A DNA stretch of 64,000 nt from Linanthus parryae (taxonomy: Eukaryota > Streptophyta > Magnoliopsida > Ericales > Polemoniaceae), in NCBI GenBank assembly GCA_023055425.1, contig JALGPY010000005.1, forward strand, positions 80,083,495 through 80,147,494, given 5' to 3'. This document shows positions 34,700 through 45,058 of this stretch, one piece after another. Under the pieces are notes generated by a model. The model did no database searches and was not told the origin of the DNA. It was given only the letters and a program-made list of their open reading frames with translations. Within the stretch, counting starts at the first letter, position 1. The number at the start of each line of letters is the position of its first letter. A program made the position numbers and the translations under genes.

Positions 34700-36114
34700 T
34701 GAGAGATTTATCAAATAAGAAAAAATAGCTCAACTACTCACATACGTCACAATCATAGTGTATTTCTAACATATTTTACCTGGAAATCACACAAAAGGAT
34801 AGCAAATCGTGCGGAAATTATAACTCTAATACAGAGTTATCAACCTTTCAAAATCTCGATCATGTTAAAACTTGATATTCTCAATGACCTCAATTATCCT
34901 TTCAACTTCTTCTCTTATCCGCTGGCTTTCCTACAATACACTTTTGCTCTATTTAAACAACGTGACATAAGGGGAACGAAGTGTGAAATATCCGTAAATT
35001 ATTTTTATAATATTCAACTTTTACATATAAATTCAGTTACTAAGATATGTAATTCAAACTAGATTACCAAGACAAGGTGTCCAAAGTGCATGTTAGATTC
35101 CTAATTCTCTCTTCATGTATAATTTTCTTGTTATGGTGTTAATCGTTTTTCCTTTTTTATAATAGAAACAAATGGTGAAGATGACGGCGGAATCCATTCT
35201 GAAACTGGAGGTCATCAACAACCGTTCTTTTTATTCCAAATCGACAGCGTGCAGTCTTAGTCGGTCTCTTAGGTACCATGTGGTAAATACATCGGTTAGA
35301 ACAATGCTATGGGTTTATTTTGAAACTAACAACAACAACTACAACGATGTTGTGGAATATTTAAAACTTAAGGGTTTTGCCTATGTTTTTGGCTACTAAT
35401 GCGTTCAGTATTATTTTTGTACTTTAACGATCCATGAAACAATATTGTGTTATTCCGGGTTTTGCCATGTTAGGCTCAGTAGTGTAACAGCTTTGGATCC
35501 TATGTTTGTGGATTTTGCAAGTTCCTCTAGGTAGTTTATTTGTGTTATGTGTGAGTGATCAAAAAGAGATCACAAATGAGTTCATTTGGGTATGAACATG
35601 TAATTTTGTTATGCGTGAGTATAAAAAAGGTATCACCAACAACTTATTTGTATAGGCATAAAAATATTTGAAATAGAAAACTACATAAGTATTTGTCTAT
35701 AAAGAAGACATTATACAAACCTAATGCGCATGTTAGTAAGCCAAAGTTATATCACGGCGATCACATTATTATTTTAAGGACTTTACCAAAACAAAAATTG
35801 ATGCGTTAATAAAATTATACAACTGCAAAATCGTCGACTTAAATGAGATTATCGTAATAAAGGTCGTGAAACTGAGTTGCAAACTAGTTGGCATAGGTCA
35901 AATGACAAATAATTATAGTCGAATGCTCGTCAGAAAAGGTTTAAACCACGTAAAAATATGGCCGACCAAGTTTTGGGCAATGTTTTTACAGGATGAACAA
36001 GTGTAGTCGGCAATGTCGTCGCCTCTTCTAACAACCAAGTCTAGATTTCGTGGTTGGTCAGACTAACGATAGAGCTATCCCCACCACATGCGGACGAGAA
36101 AATGTCGTCGTATT
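34700..36114. other. AT-rich intergenic DNA, no gene recognised
   Basis: No retroelement coding motif on either strand. A degenerate direct repeat of about 55 bp (GTTATGTGTGAGTGATC at 35544 and GTTATGCGTGAGTATAA at 35608) is visible. One 75-codon frame at 35172-35399 (ATG at 35172) has no recognisable domain and is probably chance. The last five bases, GTATT, may be the left target duplication of Copia-2. Confidence 0.5.
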
Positions 36115-37532
36115 TTTAGGGTTTTGATCATGGATACGCAGCGGAAAAAGATAATTTATCCATTCAATACCCTCCAAGGATCACAGGAAGAGAAGCATAA
36201 CGATGGTAAAGGAAGAATCATGTTACACACCTTAGGGTTTCTCCTGTGATGACTTGTAATGCGAATTGTGTCACATCTCTACGGATGATCCACACCTAGA
36301 GTTGAGATCTATAACCTCCTTCTACTTTGTGCTAGCTTGGACCGGAGGTAGAGGAAGAAGAAATCACACAACACGAGGAAACAAGGAGGATTCGACCTCC
36401 TTGGTTGGCCTGACAGGGACGGGGCGGCTGCAAGGGGGTCGAGTTCGGCCCTCTTGTTGCTTTCTATCTCTCCTTTGTTCTTTCCCACTCAAGTCATGAA
36501 TAATATATTCGTAATTGTGGGAAGGATGGAAGGAGCGTCCTTTATCTAGTCCAACAAATCCTTGTTAACTACCTAAAGGACCTATTCTAGTCCTACTAGA
36601 ATTCGGTTTAGTCCCTTCCTTGCAAATTAGTCCTACTAAGTTTGCAAGGTGTTGCAAAGTGATCCTTCTAATTATTTACTCACATTAATTAATTCCGAAA
36701 TCTAGTTCATCTCTATATAGCGTGTGACCTCATATGTTCTATCTAGTTGTTAGCAAAAATTTGCTAATATGGAGCGGTCTCTAGCAAGACATCCGTTCTA
36801 GCCAACTAATACAATAGTCATCCGACGAACCTTGTGCAAGTAATTTTTACATCCCTTTGTCCTCATATCCGGATTGGACACGAGACATACAAGTCACACT
36901 CGTATATCCAATCCATAGTTTCTCGATCCTGGGAATAGCCTTATTCGTACAAATAACATCAATATCCCATATTGATTTATTTGAGTATGGCCAGACATTC
37001 TATATCCTCGAGTGGCCTCGGATACTTGTTCCCGATATGTGTGACGGACAAATTCTGTCCACATCTACTACTATTTCTAAGCGTGCTTCTCATTGTATCC
37101 GGTACACGCCTTTATAGCTACCCAGTTACGGTGTTGCGTTTGACGCTACCAAAATCACAATAATCCACAACTAGATAATCTAGTGACTTCATGTCTAAGG
37201 GTGACAATACCGTTGTCACCACGAGAAGCGCTTGTGACTTTACATAACGTGTATGTAGCCTTCTCGGAGATGGGTCAATCCATTGCGCCATTAACCTTAA
37301 TGCACACCCATGTGTTGGATCATGATATCTCCATATCAATCCAACCCCATACTAGTCTATAGATGATTGTCCTATTAATGATTATACTAGAACAGGGATA
37401 TTTAAGATAAACAACAATATTGTAAATTTAAGGACTTCATTATATTAAATATCCAATAAATAATACAATGAATGTTCTAGCCAAAATGAATTCATAATAA
37501 ACTAGATTGCCTCTAGGGAATCTATTCAACCA
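36115..37532 (-). repeat. 3' LTR of Copia-2
   Basis: About 1418 bp, homologous along its length to the Copia-1 LTR but clearly diverged. The element-start end reads GGTTGAATAG at 37532 on the minus strand, against TGTTGGAATAG in Copia-1. Confidence 0.85.
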
Positions 37533-37544
37533 GTCTCCCACTTG

Positions 37545-39381
37545 CACTAGAGCCAATTTGATGCATCTCGTATGTCAATGCTCCTAGTGTGCCCTTCATG
37601 CTTCCAATGAACAAGCGGCTTTGTAAGTGGATCTGACAGATTCTCATCTGTAGGAATCTTGCATATCCGAACGTCTCCCTTATCGATAATATCTCGAATA
37701 AGATGAAACTTCCTGAGCACGTGCTTGGATTTGTGGTGTGACATGGGATCCTTTGATTGCGCGATCGCCCCAGTGTTGCACAGTACAACTCTACTGGATC
37801 CTCAATGCTAGGAACCATACCAAGTTCAGAAACAAACTTTCTGATCAAAACAGCTTGTTTTGCTGCGCCATTTGCAACAATGTACTCTTGCTTGGAATCA
37901 GACACCGTCTCTTGCTTGGAATTCTTCCAGCTCACCGCTGGAAGATTCAGTCAAAACACATATCCCGACTGTGATCTAAAGTCATCTCTGTCGGTTTGGT
38001 AGCTTGCATCCATGTAACCCCTTACATACAATTCTTCCTCACCGCCAAATATCAAGAAAGCATCCTTAGTTCTTCTTAAGTACTTTAGGATGTTCTTGAC
38101 TGCAATCCTGTGACTCTCACCTGGATTAGATTGGTATCTGCTTGTCATAGTCAAGGCATATGACACATCCGGTCTAGTACATAACATGGCGTACATGATA
38201 GATCCTATGGCCGAGGCAGAGGGAATTCTGCTCATGCGTTCCTTCTCAATCTCATTGGAAGGACAACCACTCTTCAAAAGAGTGATTCCATGTGACATGG
38301 GCAAGAATCCCTTCTTGAAATCTTGCATGTTGAACCGCTTCAACATCTTGTCAATATATGTACTTTGACTTAGGCCTAGTAGTCTTCTAGATCTATCTGT
38401 ATAGATCTTTATACCAAGTATATAGGCTGCTTCCCCTAAGTCTTTCATTGAGAAACATTTTCCTAGCCAATCTTTAACAGATTGCAGCATGGGAACGTCG
38501 TTTCCAATGAGTAGTATGTCATTCACATACAAGACCAGAAAAGCTACAGAGCTCCCACTAACTTTCTTGTAGAAACAAGACTCATCTTCATTTTTGATGA
38601 AGCCAAACACTTTGACTACTTCATCAAAACTTCGATTCCAACTCCTAGAAGCTTGCTTCAATCCATAAATGGATCGCTGCAGCTTACAAACTTTGTTGGC
38701 TTGCTTTGGATCTTCAATACCCTCCGGGTGTATCATATACACGTCCTCGAGGAGATCCCCATAAAGGAATGCTGTTTGGACATCCATTTGCCAAATCTCA
38801 AAGTCGTAGTATGCTACAATGGCAAGTAGGATTTGGACGGATTTGGTCATAGCGACTAGTGAAAAGGTTTCATCATAGTCAGTACATTGAATTTGTCTGA
38901 ATCCTTTAGCTACCAATCGGCCCTTATAGGTAATCACATTACCATCCATGTCGATCATCTTCTTGAAGACCCACTTGAACCCTATGGGTCTCGCCCCTTC
39001 GGGTGGTTCCACCAAAGTCCATACTTCGTTGGTATACATGGATTCCATCTCGGATCTCATGGCTTCTAGCCACTTCTGAGAGTCTGGCCCTTTCATGGCC
39101 TCTTCATAGGTAGTAGGCTCATCATCTATGAGAATTCTGTCACCAGAGTCTGTCACGAGAAGTCCATACCTCTCGGGTTCCTGGCGCACTATACTAGATC
39201 TACGAATCTCTTGTGTTACCTGAACAGGCTGTTCCACAACTCCTTGTGGATCTTGTTCATGTTCCATAGTTGGTTCAGTGATTTGTGGTTCTTGAATTTC
39301 TTCACGTTCTACAGTCCTCCCACTTGCTTCTTTAGAGAAAAACTCTCTTTCTAGAAACACGCCGGACCAAGCAACGAACAC
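37545..39381 (-). pseudogene. Copia-2 pol remnant (RT and RNase H)
   Basis: The longest open piece (39381 to 37951) covers the linker after integrase and the whole reverse transcriptase, including YGLKQASRSWN. The catalytic motif reads LYVNDILL where Copia-1 has LYVDDILL, so one catalytic Asp is Asn. RNase H continues in other frames to about 37545, with a frameshift near 37945, loss of a codon block near 37890 and a shift near 37780. The 5' side ends at about 39385 in a scrambled junction that includes a short piece matching integrase-region sequence of Copia-1 (TTGAAAGGGGACTTTGT). Confidence 0.88.
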
Positions 39382-39429
39382 TTTTCTTATTGAAAGGGGA
39401 CTTTGTAGAACTTGTAACCCTTAGTTTTC

Positions 39430-40173
39430 TAGTTCTAGCGCACTAATAGAATATTCATCCGACAAAACTTGTGCAAGTAATTGTCACATCCCTTTGTCCT
39501 CATATCCGGATTGGACACGAGACATACAAGTCACACACGTATATCCAATCCATAGTTTCTCGATCCTGGGAATAGCCTTATTCGTACAAATAACATCAAT
39601 ATCCCATATTGATTAATTTGAGTTTGGCCGAACATTCTATAAGCACTATCCCTCGAGTGGCCTCGGATATTTGCTCCCGTTATGTGGGAGGGACAAATTA
39701 TATCTACATCTACTACGTTTTCTAAGCTTGCTTCTCATCGTATCCGGTACACATATAACTACCTAGTTACGGTGTAGCGTTTTACGCTACCATAATCACA
39801 ATAATCCACAACTAGATAATCTAGTGACTTCAAGTCTAAGGGTGACAATACCGTTGTCACCACGAGAAGAGCTTGTGACTTTACATAACGTGTATGTAGC
39901 CTTCTCGGAGATGGGTCAATCCAGTGCGCCATTACTCTTAATGCATACCCATGTGTTCGATCATGATATCACCATATCAATCCAACTCCATACTAGTCTA
40001 CAAATGATTGTCCTATTAATCATTATACTGGACTAGGGATATTTAAGATAAACAACACAATTGTAAATTTAAGGACTTCATTATATTAAATATCCAACAA
40101 ATAATACAATGAATGTTCTAGCCAAAATGAATTCATACTAATCTAGATTGCCTCTAGGGCATATAATCCAACA
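39430..40173 (-). repeat. Truncated 5' LTR of Copia-2
   Basis: Matches the outer 740 bp of the Copia LTR. The element-side part is deleted together with the leader and gag. It ends TGTTGGATTATATGCCC read from 40173 on the minus strand. Confidence 0.82.
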
Positions 40174-40783
40174 GTGTTTCCAATCTAATGACCATTTTTT
40201 ATTAAATGAAGAGAGTACCTTCGTAAAAAACCGATTTCTTTTAGTGATGGCACCGTACATCATGAAAATTAGATTACACATTCAAACACAAAGTATGTGA
40301 TGAGCTAGATAGAAATTTCGTTTGGAGCTCTACCAATAAGCATTGAAAAATCACTGGCCCAATTTTGTGATGGGAAAAATGATTGCATGTCCAAATATGA
40401 AGGAAGATTGGAATTAAAATATTTAAATATATCAATTATACCCTTTTACCTATGCTCGTTGGTTAAAGATTAGAGTATTTAAATCAACTGGATCCAAATT
40501 CTTATAAAAATGTACAAAGCTAGTACAAGTTAGAAAAATTAACATGGCCCTCCTAGTTAATCTCATTTTTAATGATTAAACGAAGGAAGAAAAAAAAGGT
40601 TAAACAACCATATACCAATATTGACGGCTCTCTTTAGAAAAAAGTTGTGTTTGCCAGATTTTCCATTAACTAATCGTGTCTCCAATTTAAATTAAAACAG
40701 TGGGTAAAATCTAACTATAAATGAAGGAATGTAATATGTTCATTATCTGGAAAAAAAAGGATACGTTTGCGTACTTAATGACC
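40174..40783. other. AT-rich DNA upstream of defensin-like locus
   Basis: No transposon motif and no open frame of note. A CTATAAATGAAGG string near 40713 could be the TATA box of the gene at 40784 (about 70 bp upstream of its ATG). Confidence 0.4.
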
Positions 40784-41174
40784 ATGAAGCTCTCTTCTAT
40801 TTTTTGCTGTCTCAGGATCATCACCATTTTCATGCCAGGTTTTTTTTTCACTTCTCTTTCATTCAACCGTATATAAGTCCATTTTATAAATTAAACCAAA
40901 ACCAGGTTCCTTACATTAAAGTATTTTTGGATGGATGTTTTACGTTATTTTCACTCATGCAGTCGCAACAACAAGAATAGTGAATGCTGATGAAATAAAC
41001 TGCGAAAAAATCCTTTTCATTGTGGAACTATGTTCGGTTACGTTGTGTCGATAAGCATGCATGATAGGTTACCCAAGGTCCACAGACCACATACTTTCTT
41101 GTATTCCAGCTGCAGATCCCAATCTAAAGTCTTGCCGTTGTTCTTTCCGTTTGAAGGGTTCGAAGTGCCCTTGA
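40784..41174 (+). pseudogene. Two-exon defensin-like (DEFL/LCR) cysteine-rich peptide gene, with one stop
   Basis: Exon 1 (40784-40838) encodes a start and hydrophobic signal sequence (MKLSSIFCC...). Intron 40839-40962 has GT...CAG ends, is AT-rich and lies in phase 1 at the end of the signal sequence, as is usual for plant defensin-like genes. Exon 2 (40963-41174) encodes eight cysteines with spacing C-x9-C-x4-C-x3-C-x13-C-x10-C-x-C-x8-C, which contains the C-x3-C and C-x-C pairs of the CS-alpha-beta fold. A TAA at 41052-41054 falls between cysteines 3 and 4, so the copy is broken unless the stop is bypassed. The full length, about 88 codons, fits the family. These secreted peptides act in defence or pollen-pistil signalling; the role here is unknown. 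Confidence 0.55.
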
Positions 41175-42171
41175 TATTTTGTGATAGAGTCAATAATTCG
41201 GAGGTAGGTTGCACGAAGCTCTCGGGATTTTATGAAAACTATTTTGGAATAAATGAATAGAATAACCTACCGATCAATGACATTATACTGGTGGAAAATT
41301 TGAGGGATGAGAGCTCTAATGTATGAATGTTTGTGTACTCCTAAATGAGACAATAAGTGAATGAATTAAGAAATTCTCAATTGATTTGTGATCCTCTATG
41401 TGTTGATAAATGATTTTTCTTCAACAAATGAGCGCACACATACACAATAACGTTCAAGACTATTACATAAGTCGACGTAAAGAATTCAGAGCATATTCCA
41501 CATTGGAGATCAAATTTTACGCCAAATACTATATGTTAAGGAAAATATGGTTCGGCCTCCCAAAGATTACTCTCAAATGCACTATTTCATAATTTTTCGG
41601 TGGAAAAATAGTGTTTTTTCGTCTCCCACAATATTCAATAATTTTTATAACAGATAGTTAAATAATAATATCTCCTATTTTTATCCAAATTCGAGAATGG
41701 TGTTTTACCCCCTCCCCCCCCCCCCACACACACACCAAATTATCATCAAATCATAAGTTTCTTAACTACTAAAATAATTTCATGTTAACACCAAAATAAA
41801 ATTACACATAATTATAAAATAATTATGTTGTAAAAAGTTATTCATACAACTACTAATAAAGTTGTAACTTGAATAAAAATAATATTCTTAAGTAGAACTT
41901 CAAGATACCAAATATACATCTAATCTATTTAACCGTGATTAATTCAAAAGTGTGCAATTAGTCATGTACTTAGTTGATTGTGCACTCCTTAATTTACAAA
42001 ATTCATATGTCGACCTTGAGATCGTATAAATGTTGAATTTATAAAATCTCTCGTAACCTAAGTAGGTTGTATGGATAGAGGTATTTCATTTATTGAACAC
42101 AAATAATTATATGATAGTCTCCTAAAAATAGAGTTAACAATGATTATTTCTAAATGAGGGCTGGTATGCTT
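41175..42171. other. AT-rich intergenic DNA with C/CA simple repeat
   Basis: No gene seen. A homopolymer-type tract, C13 followed by (CA)n, lies at about 41707-41737. Short frames are chance. Confidence 0.5.
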
Positions 42172-42320
42172 TACCTTTTTTTCTTCACCCTTCAAGTTCA
42201 ACTCTTACGTGTCAAGATATGATTGTTGGTAGTATCGATTTTAAGATATTTCTATAAGCACATCATAAAATAAAAAACATCCACATAAGAGGAGAACTTG
42301 AAGGGTTGAGAAAAAATGGT
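42172..42320. mobile_element. MITE-like element with imperfect terminal inverted repeats
   Basis: Left arm (about 42172-42212) and right arm (about 42283-42320) are inverted copies of about 38 bp around ACCCTTCAAGTTC / GAACTTGAAGGGT. The short AT-rich middle has no ORF. A clear target duplication was not found. Size and structure fit a non-autonomous DNA transposon. Confidence 0.5.
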
Positions 42321-42839
42321 GACGTTCAGCATTTTATATGATATTATGTCTCTGATTATATAAAAGTTTATGGTGCTGATAATTACTACACAAATTTTAC
42401 TAGTTACTGTAGAAATTTTTGACTGCTGATATTCTTACTTGTCAACAATATTTTTATGTATATTGAATCTATTTATTCATTCTGTAAAAAGAGAGTAAAA
42501 GGAACTGTGTTCCAAATCTAGAGCACAGCAGGAAAGAATAATCGTTGAAGAGGGGGAAAGGATTAAGAAGCATTGAAGAAAATGAGAGAGGAGGAGAATG
42601 ACGCTGAACTGAATCTAGACGTTTATGGGAGCGGTAAGAAGAAATGAATAGAAAGGGAAATCATGAATGAATCACTATGGGGTTCTTAAAAAACTCCATA
42701 TTTTCTATAAATCTCAATAATCAATCAACAATGGAAAAAAGACCACAAGAAGGACTTAAATAGCCTAAAAATCAAACTTTACCGAAGAGAGAAAACAATA
42801 AACCATAAATTCAAGTTCTAAATAAAAAAACCGTGTAAG
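42321..42839. other. AT-rich DNA, no gene recognised
   Basis: No motif recognised. Purine-rich stretches occur near 42535-42600. Confidence 0.4.
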
Positions 42840-42949
42840 ATCAATTCAGTTTCATTAGTTTTAAAGACTTGAAATAGATAGGCCTCGAAATACCTTTCAA
42901 TGCCTTGGAACTGACTGAGTTTCAACTTCATATACTTAGGGGGAGCTTA
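42840..42949 (+). other. SIRE internal 3' fragment with polypurine tract upstream of the SIRE-2 LTR
   Basis: CTTAGGGGGAGCTTA (about 42935-42949) and the sequence before it (near-palindromes such as CTTTCAATGCCTTGG) match the region before the LTR in SIRE-3 (6003-6060 reversed). A polypurine tract belongs at the 3' end of an element, so it is out of place before a 5' LTR. Confidence 0.55.
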
Positions 42950-43412
42950 TGATCTTGACTGAACTCATAAACCCATGTGCTTGATCTATTGTTACTTGAT
43001 AATGAAAGACGAGGCATTATTACATGTTTAACAGTATTTAATCCATCTGTTTGACTTAGCTTTGCAAGGATAATTTATTTCCTATTTAATAGGATTTACA
43101 TCCTAACCTGAGTTTTGCAGGGAAGGAAATTCAGAGATAATTTGATTATGTGATCAGTCAAATTCGTGTGACAGCTTCTCAACATGTTTATGAACAAGAT
43201 CAAATCAGTATCTTTGACGATACTGATCAACTATCCGTTAAATGAAGACTGTTAGAGAATTCAAAGTTGTTTCCTACAAAATAGGAAAGTTGGTTGCTGA
43301 AAATCTCGAAGATTTGCAAGTCAAATGATCTGTATAAAAGGTTTGAAGAATTTGATGAAACAACTCAACGGTCAAAAACAGAGACTTTCAACCACATTCA
43401 ATGATTGCCAAG
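42950..43412 (+). repeat. SIRE-2 LTR, left part
   Basis: Starts TGATCTTGACTG. Cut at 43412 by Gypsy-C; the last five bases, CCAAG, are the target duplication. Confidence 0.7.
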
Positions 43413-44057
43413 TGTAGATACTGCTTTATGACATGGCAGATCTAGGCCACGTGGCAACCATCCAGCACACCATATTGTGCTCCATACACACTGGATCACC
43501 AGCAGCGCTGATCCATGTGGGGGCTGCGAGACAGAGCCCTCGCATACCACTGCACGGGACTTGTAGGGACTTTGTGGTCTGGAGGCTAGAGTAAGCCCTG
43601 TCGCGTGCGAGCCAAGCCCGCGCGCGACCTTTAGTAACTGTTTTGAGAGATCTATGGCACGAGCTCCCTAAACCCGGTCAATCCGGTCAAACCCGGTCAA
43701 TCCGGTCAAACCCGGTCAACCTCGTAACGGTTCCGGTACTCGCGCACCACGTGCTCTAACGGTTCCTATATACTCGGACGAACGTGCCGTTATGGTTAAG
43801 CTAATTAAGCCGCCATTAATGGGCGCATTAACCACACTACAACGGTCATGTTCTCCAGTATATATACATCGTTAACCTTTCCATACAAAGGAGGACACAC
43901 TGCCATACGCGGAAGCTCTGCCAAACCTCTGTCTCTCTCTCAGACATTGCTACTGACTTGCTCTCTCCCTACACACACCCCTATTCTTCCTGTGCGATCC
44001 CTGATCCACTACGTACGGTGTACACGGAGGTCTCCCCGACGGAATCTCTTGTGCACA
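43413..44057 (+). repeat. 5' LTR of Gypsy-C
   Basis: TGTAGATACTGC to TTGTGCACA. It contains the internal repeat AACCCGGTCAATCCGGTCA twice plus a partial copy (about 43673-43722). Confidence 0.95.
43858..43866 (+). promoter_or_regulatory. Probable TATA box in Gypsy-C LTR
   Basis: TATATATAC about 190 bp before the LTR end, with a CT-rich leader after it. Conserved in Gypsy-B at about 9028. A weaker CTATATACTC lies upstream near 43767. Confidence 0.55.
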
Positions 44058-45058
44058 TTTTGGAAGAAGTCGCAGAGGATGGTCTGCCCATCGTTGCTGA
44101 GGTCCATGAAGAAGAAGACTACAGTATGGACACAGAAGATGAGCGTGCTGACCGCATGAAAGGGTCGCACGGCTTCGACAAATTCTTCAACGAGATGAAT
44201 TTCTCCGAAAAATGTCGAGCGGATATGACAAAAGCAATCTTAAGGGTAGCAGAGGACTACGAGGAGGACCTCGTGATCTCCAACGGGAAAGTCGTCAGGG
44301 CATCCCGTTCCACAGAAAAGATTATGACCTTTTCTGCCAGCGACAAGAAGACAGATGCGAGCCACCAGAGGCCCCTGTACGTGACCGCCATCATCAACGG
44401 CGTCGAATTTAAGCGAGCATTCGTCGATGGAGGAGCAGCGGTTAATGTTGTTCCACTCCACACACTGAAGCTAGCAGGGATCCCCGAGCACAAGGTGGTC
44501 AAACGTCCATCCCCGCTGGTGGGATTCGGGAGCGACTCTAGGATGACGATCGGTTGGATCCGCCTGGGCGTTCAGATCGGCAAAATCAAGTGCTCGGCGA
44601 AGTTCTATGTCATAGACGCGAACACCACATACCACATGATCATAGGTCGGGCCTGGATTCATCGCTTTGACGCGATTCCTTCGACGGCTCACCAGGTGAT
44701 GAAAGCTATCTGGAACGACAGGATTGTCGAAATACCGGCCTCAACTAACCCGTTCAACTTGGACGAAGCACATCTCAGCGAGGCGGTGTGGTTCACCGAG
44801 ATGGCGGACGAGCAAAGACCCGGACCATTCAACCCCACTCCTTTACCTCTCTGGGAGGACATCAAGGACCAGTCACCTGCAGGCGTGATGGTAACAAGGG
44901 GAGATACCAAGGAAACGCCGCCTATTCACGAAGAGGCGCCGCGCATCGCATATCACCGCAAGAGTGTGTACACTCTGAAGAGGATCGCAAAACACGACCC
45001 CGAGGGCAAGGAGATAGAGAGCTTCTACGCCAACGGGAAGAAATGCTATCGCATATGA
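44058..45058 (+). CDS. Gypsy-C gag-pro remnant: aspartic protease
   Basis: The frame is open across the LTR edge (from about 43958) to TGA 45056-45058. The first ATG inside it is at 44127. It encodes the acidic gag-pro linker and the aspartic protease (FVDGGAAVN near 44424; IIGRAWIHRF), then a tail ending NGKKCYRI. The gag domain and its Cys/His motif are absent because about 1.65 kb present in Gypsy-B (9230-10882) is deleted here. The positions that are stops or a frameshift in Gypsy-A and -B are open. Without gag and a normal start this piece is probably not made as it should be. Confidence 0.82.

Larger units (their letters stand above)
36115..40173 (-). mobile_element. Copia-2, internally deleted Angela-like element
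   Basis: It comprises a near full-length 3' LTR (36115-37532), polypurine tract (37533-37544), C-terminal half of pol, and a truncated 5' LTR (about 39430-40173). The 5' leader, gag, protease, integrase and the inner half of the 5' LTR are missing. Flanks are GTATT (36110-36114) and GTGTT (40174-40178), a plausible 5-bp duplication with one change. The first LTR base pair reads TT instead of TG at 36115. Older than Copia-1 by its many lesions. Confidence 0.87.

Noticed and set aside
35172..35399. 75-codon ORF in the AT-rich spacer
   Set aside because: There is no domain, signal peptide or splice structure that would support it; length is within chance for AT-rich DNA.
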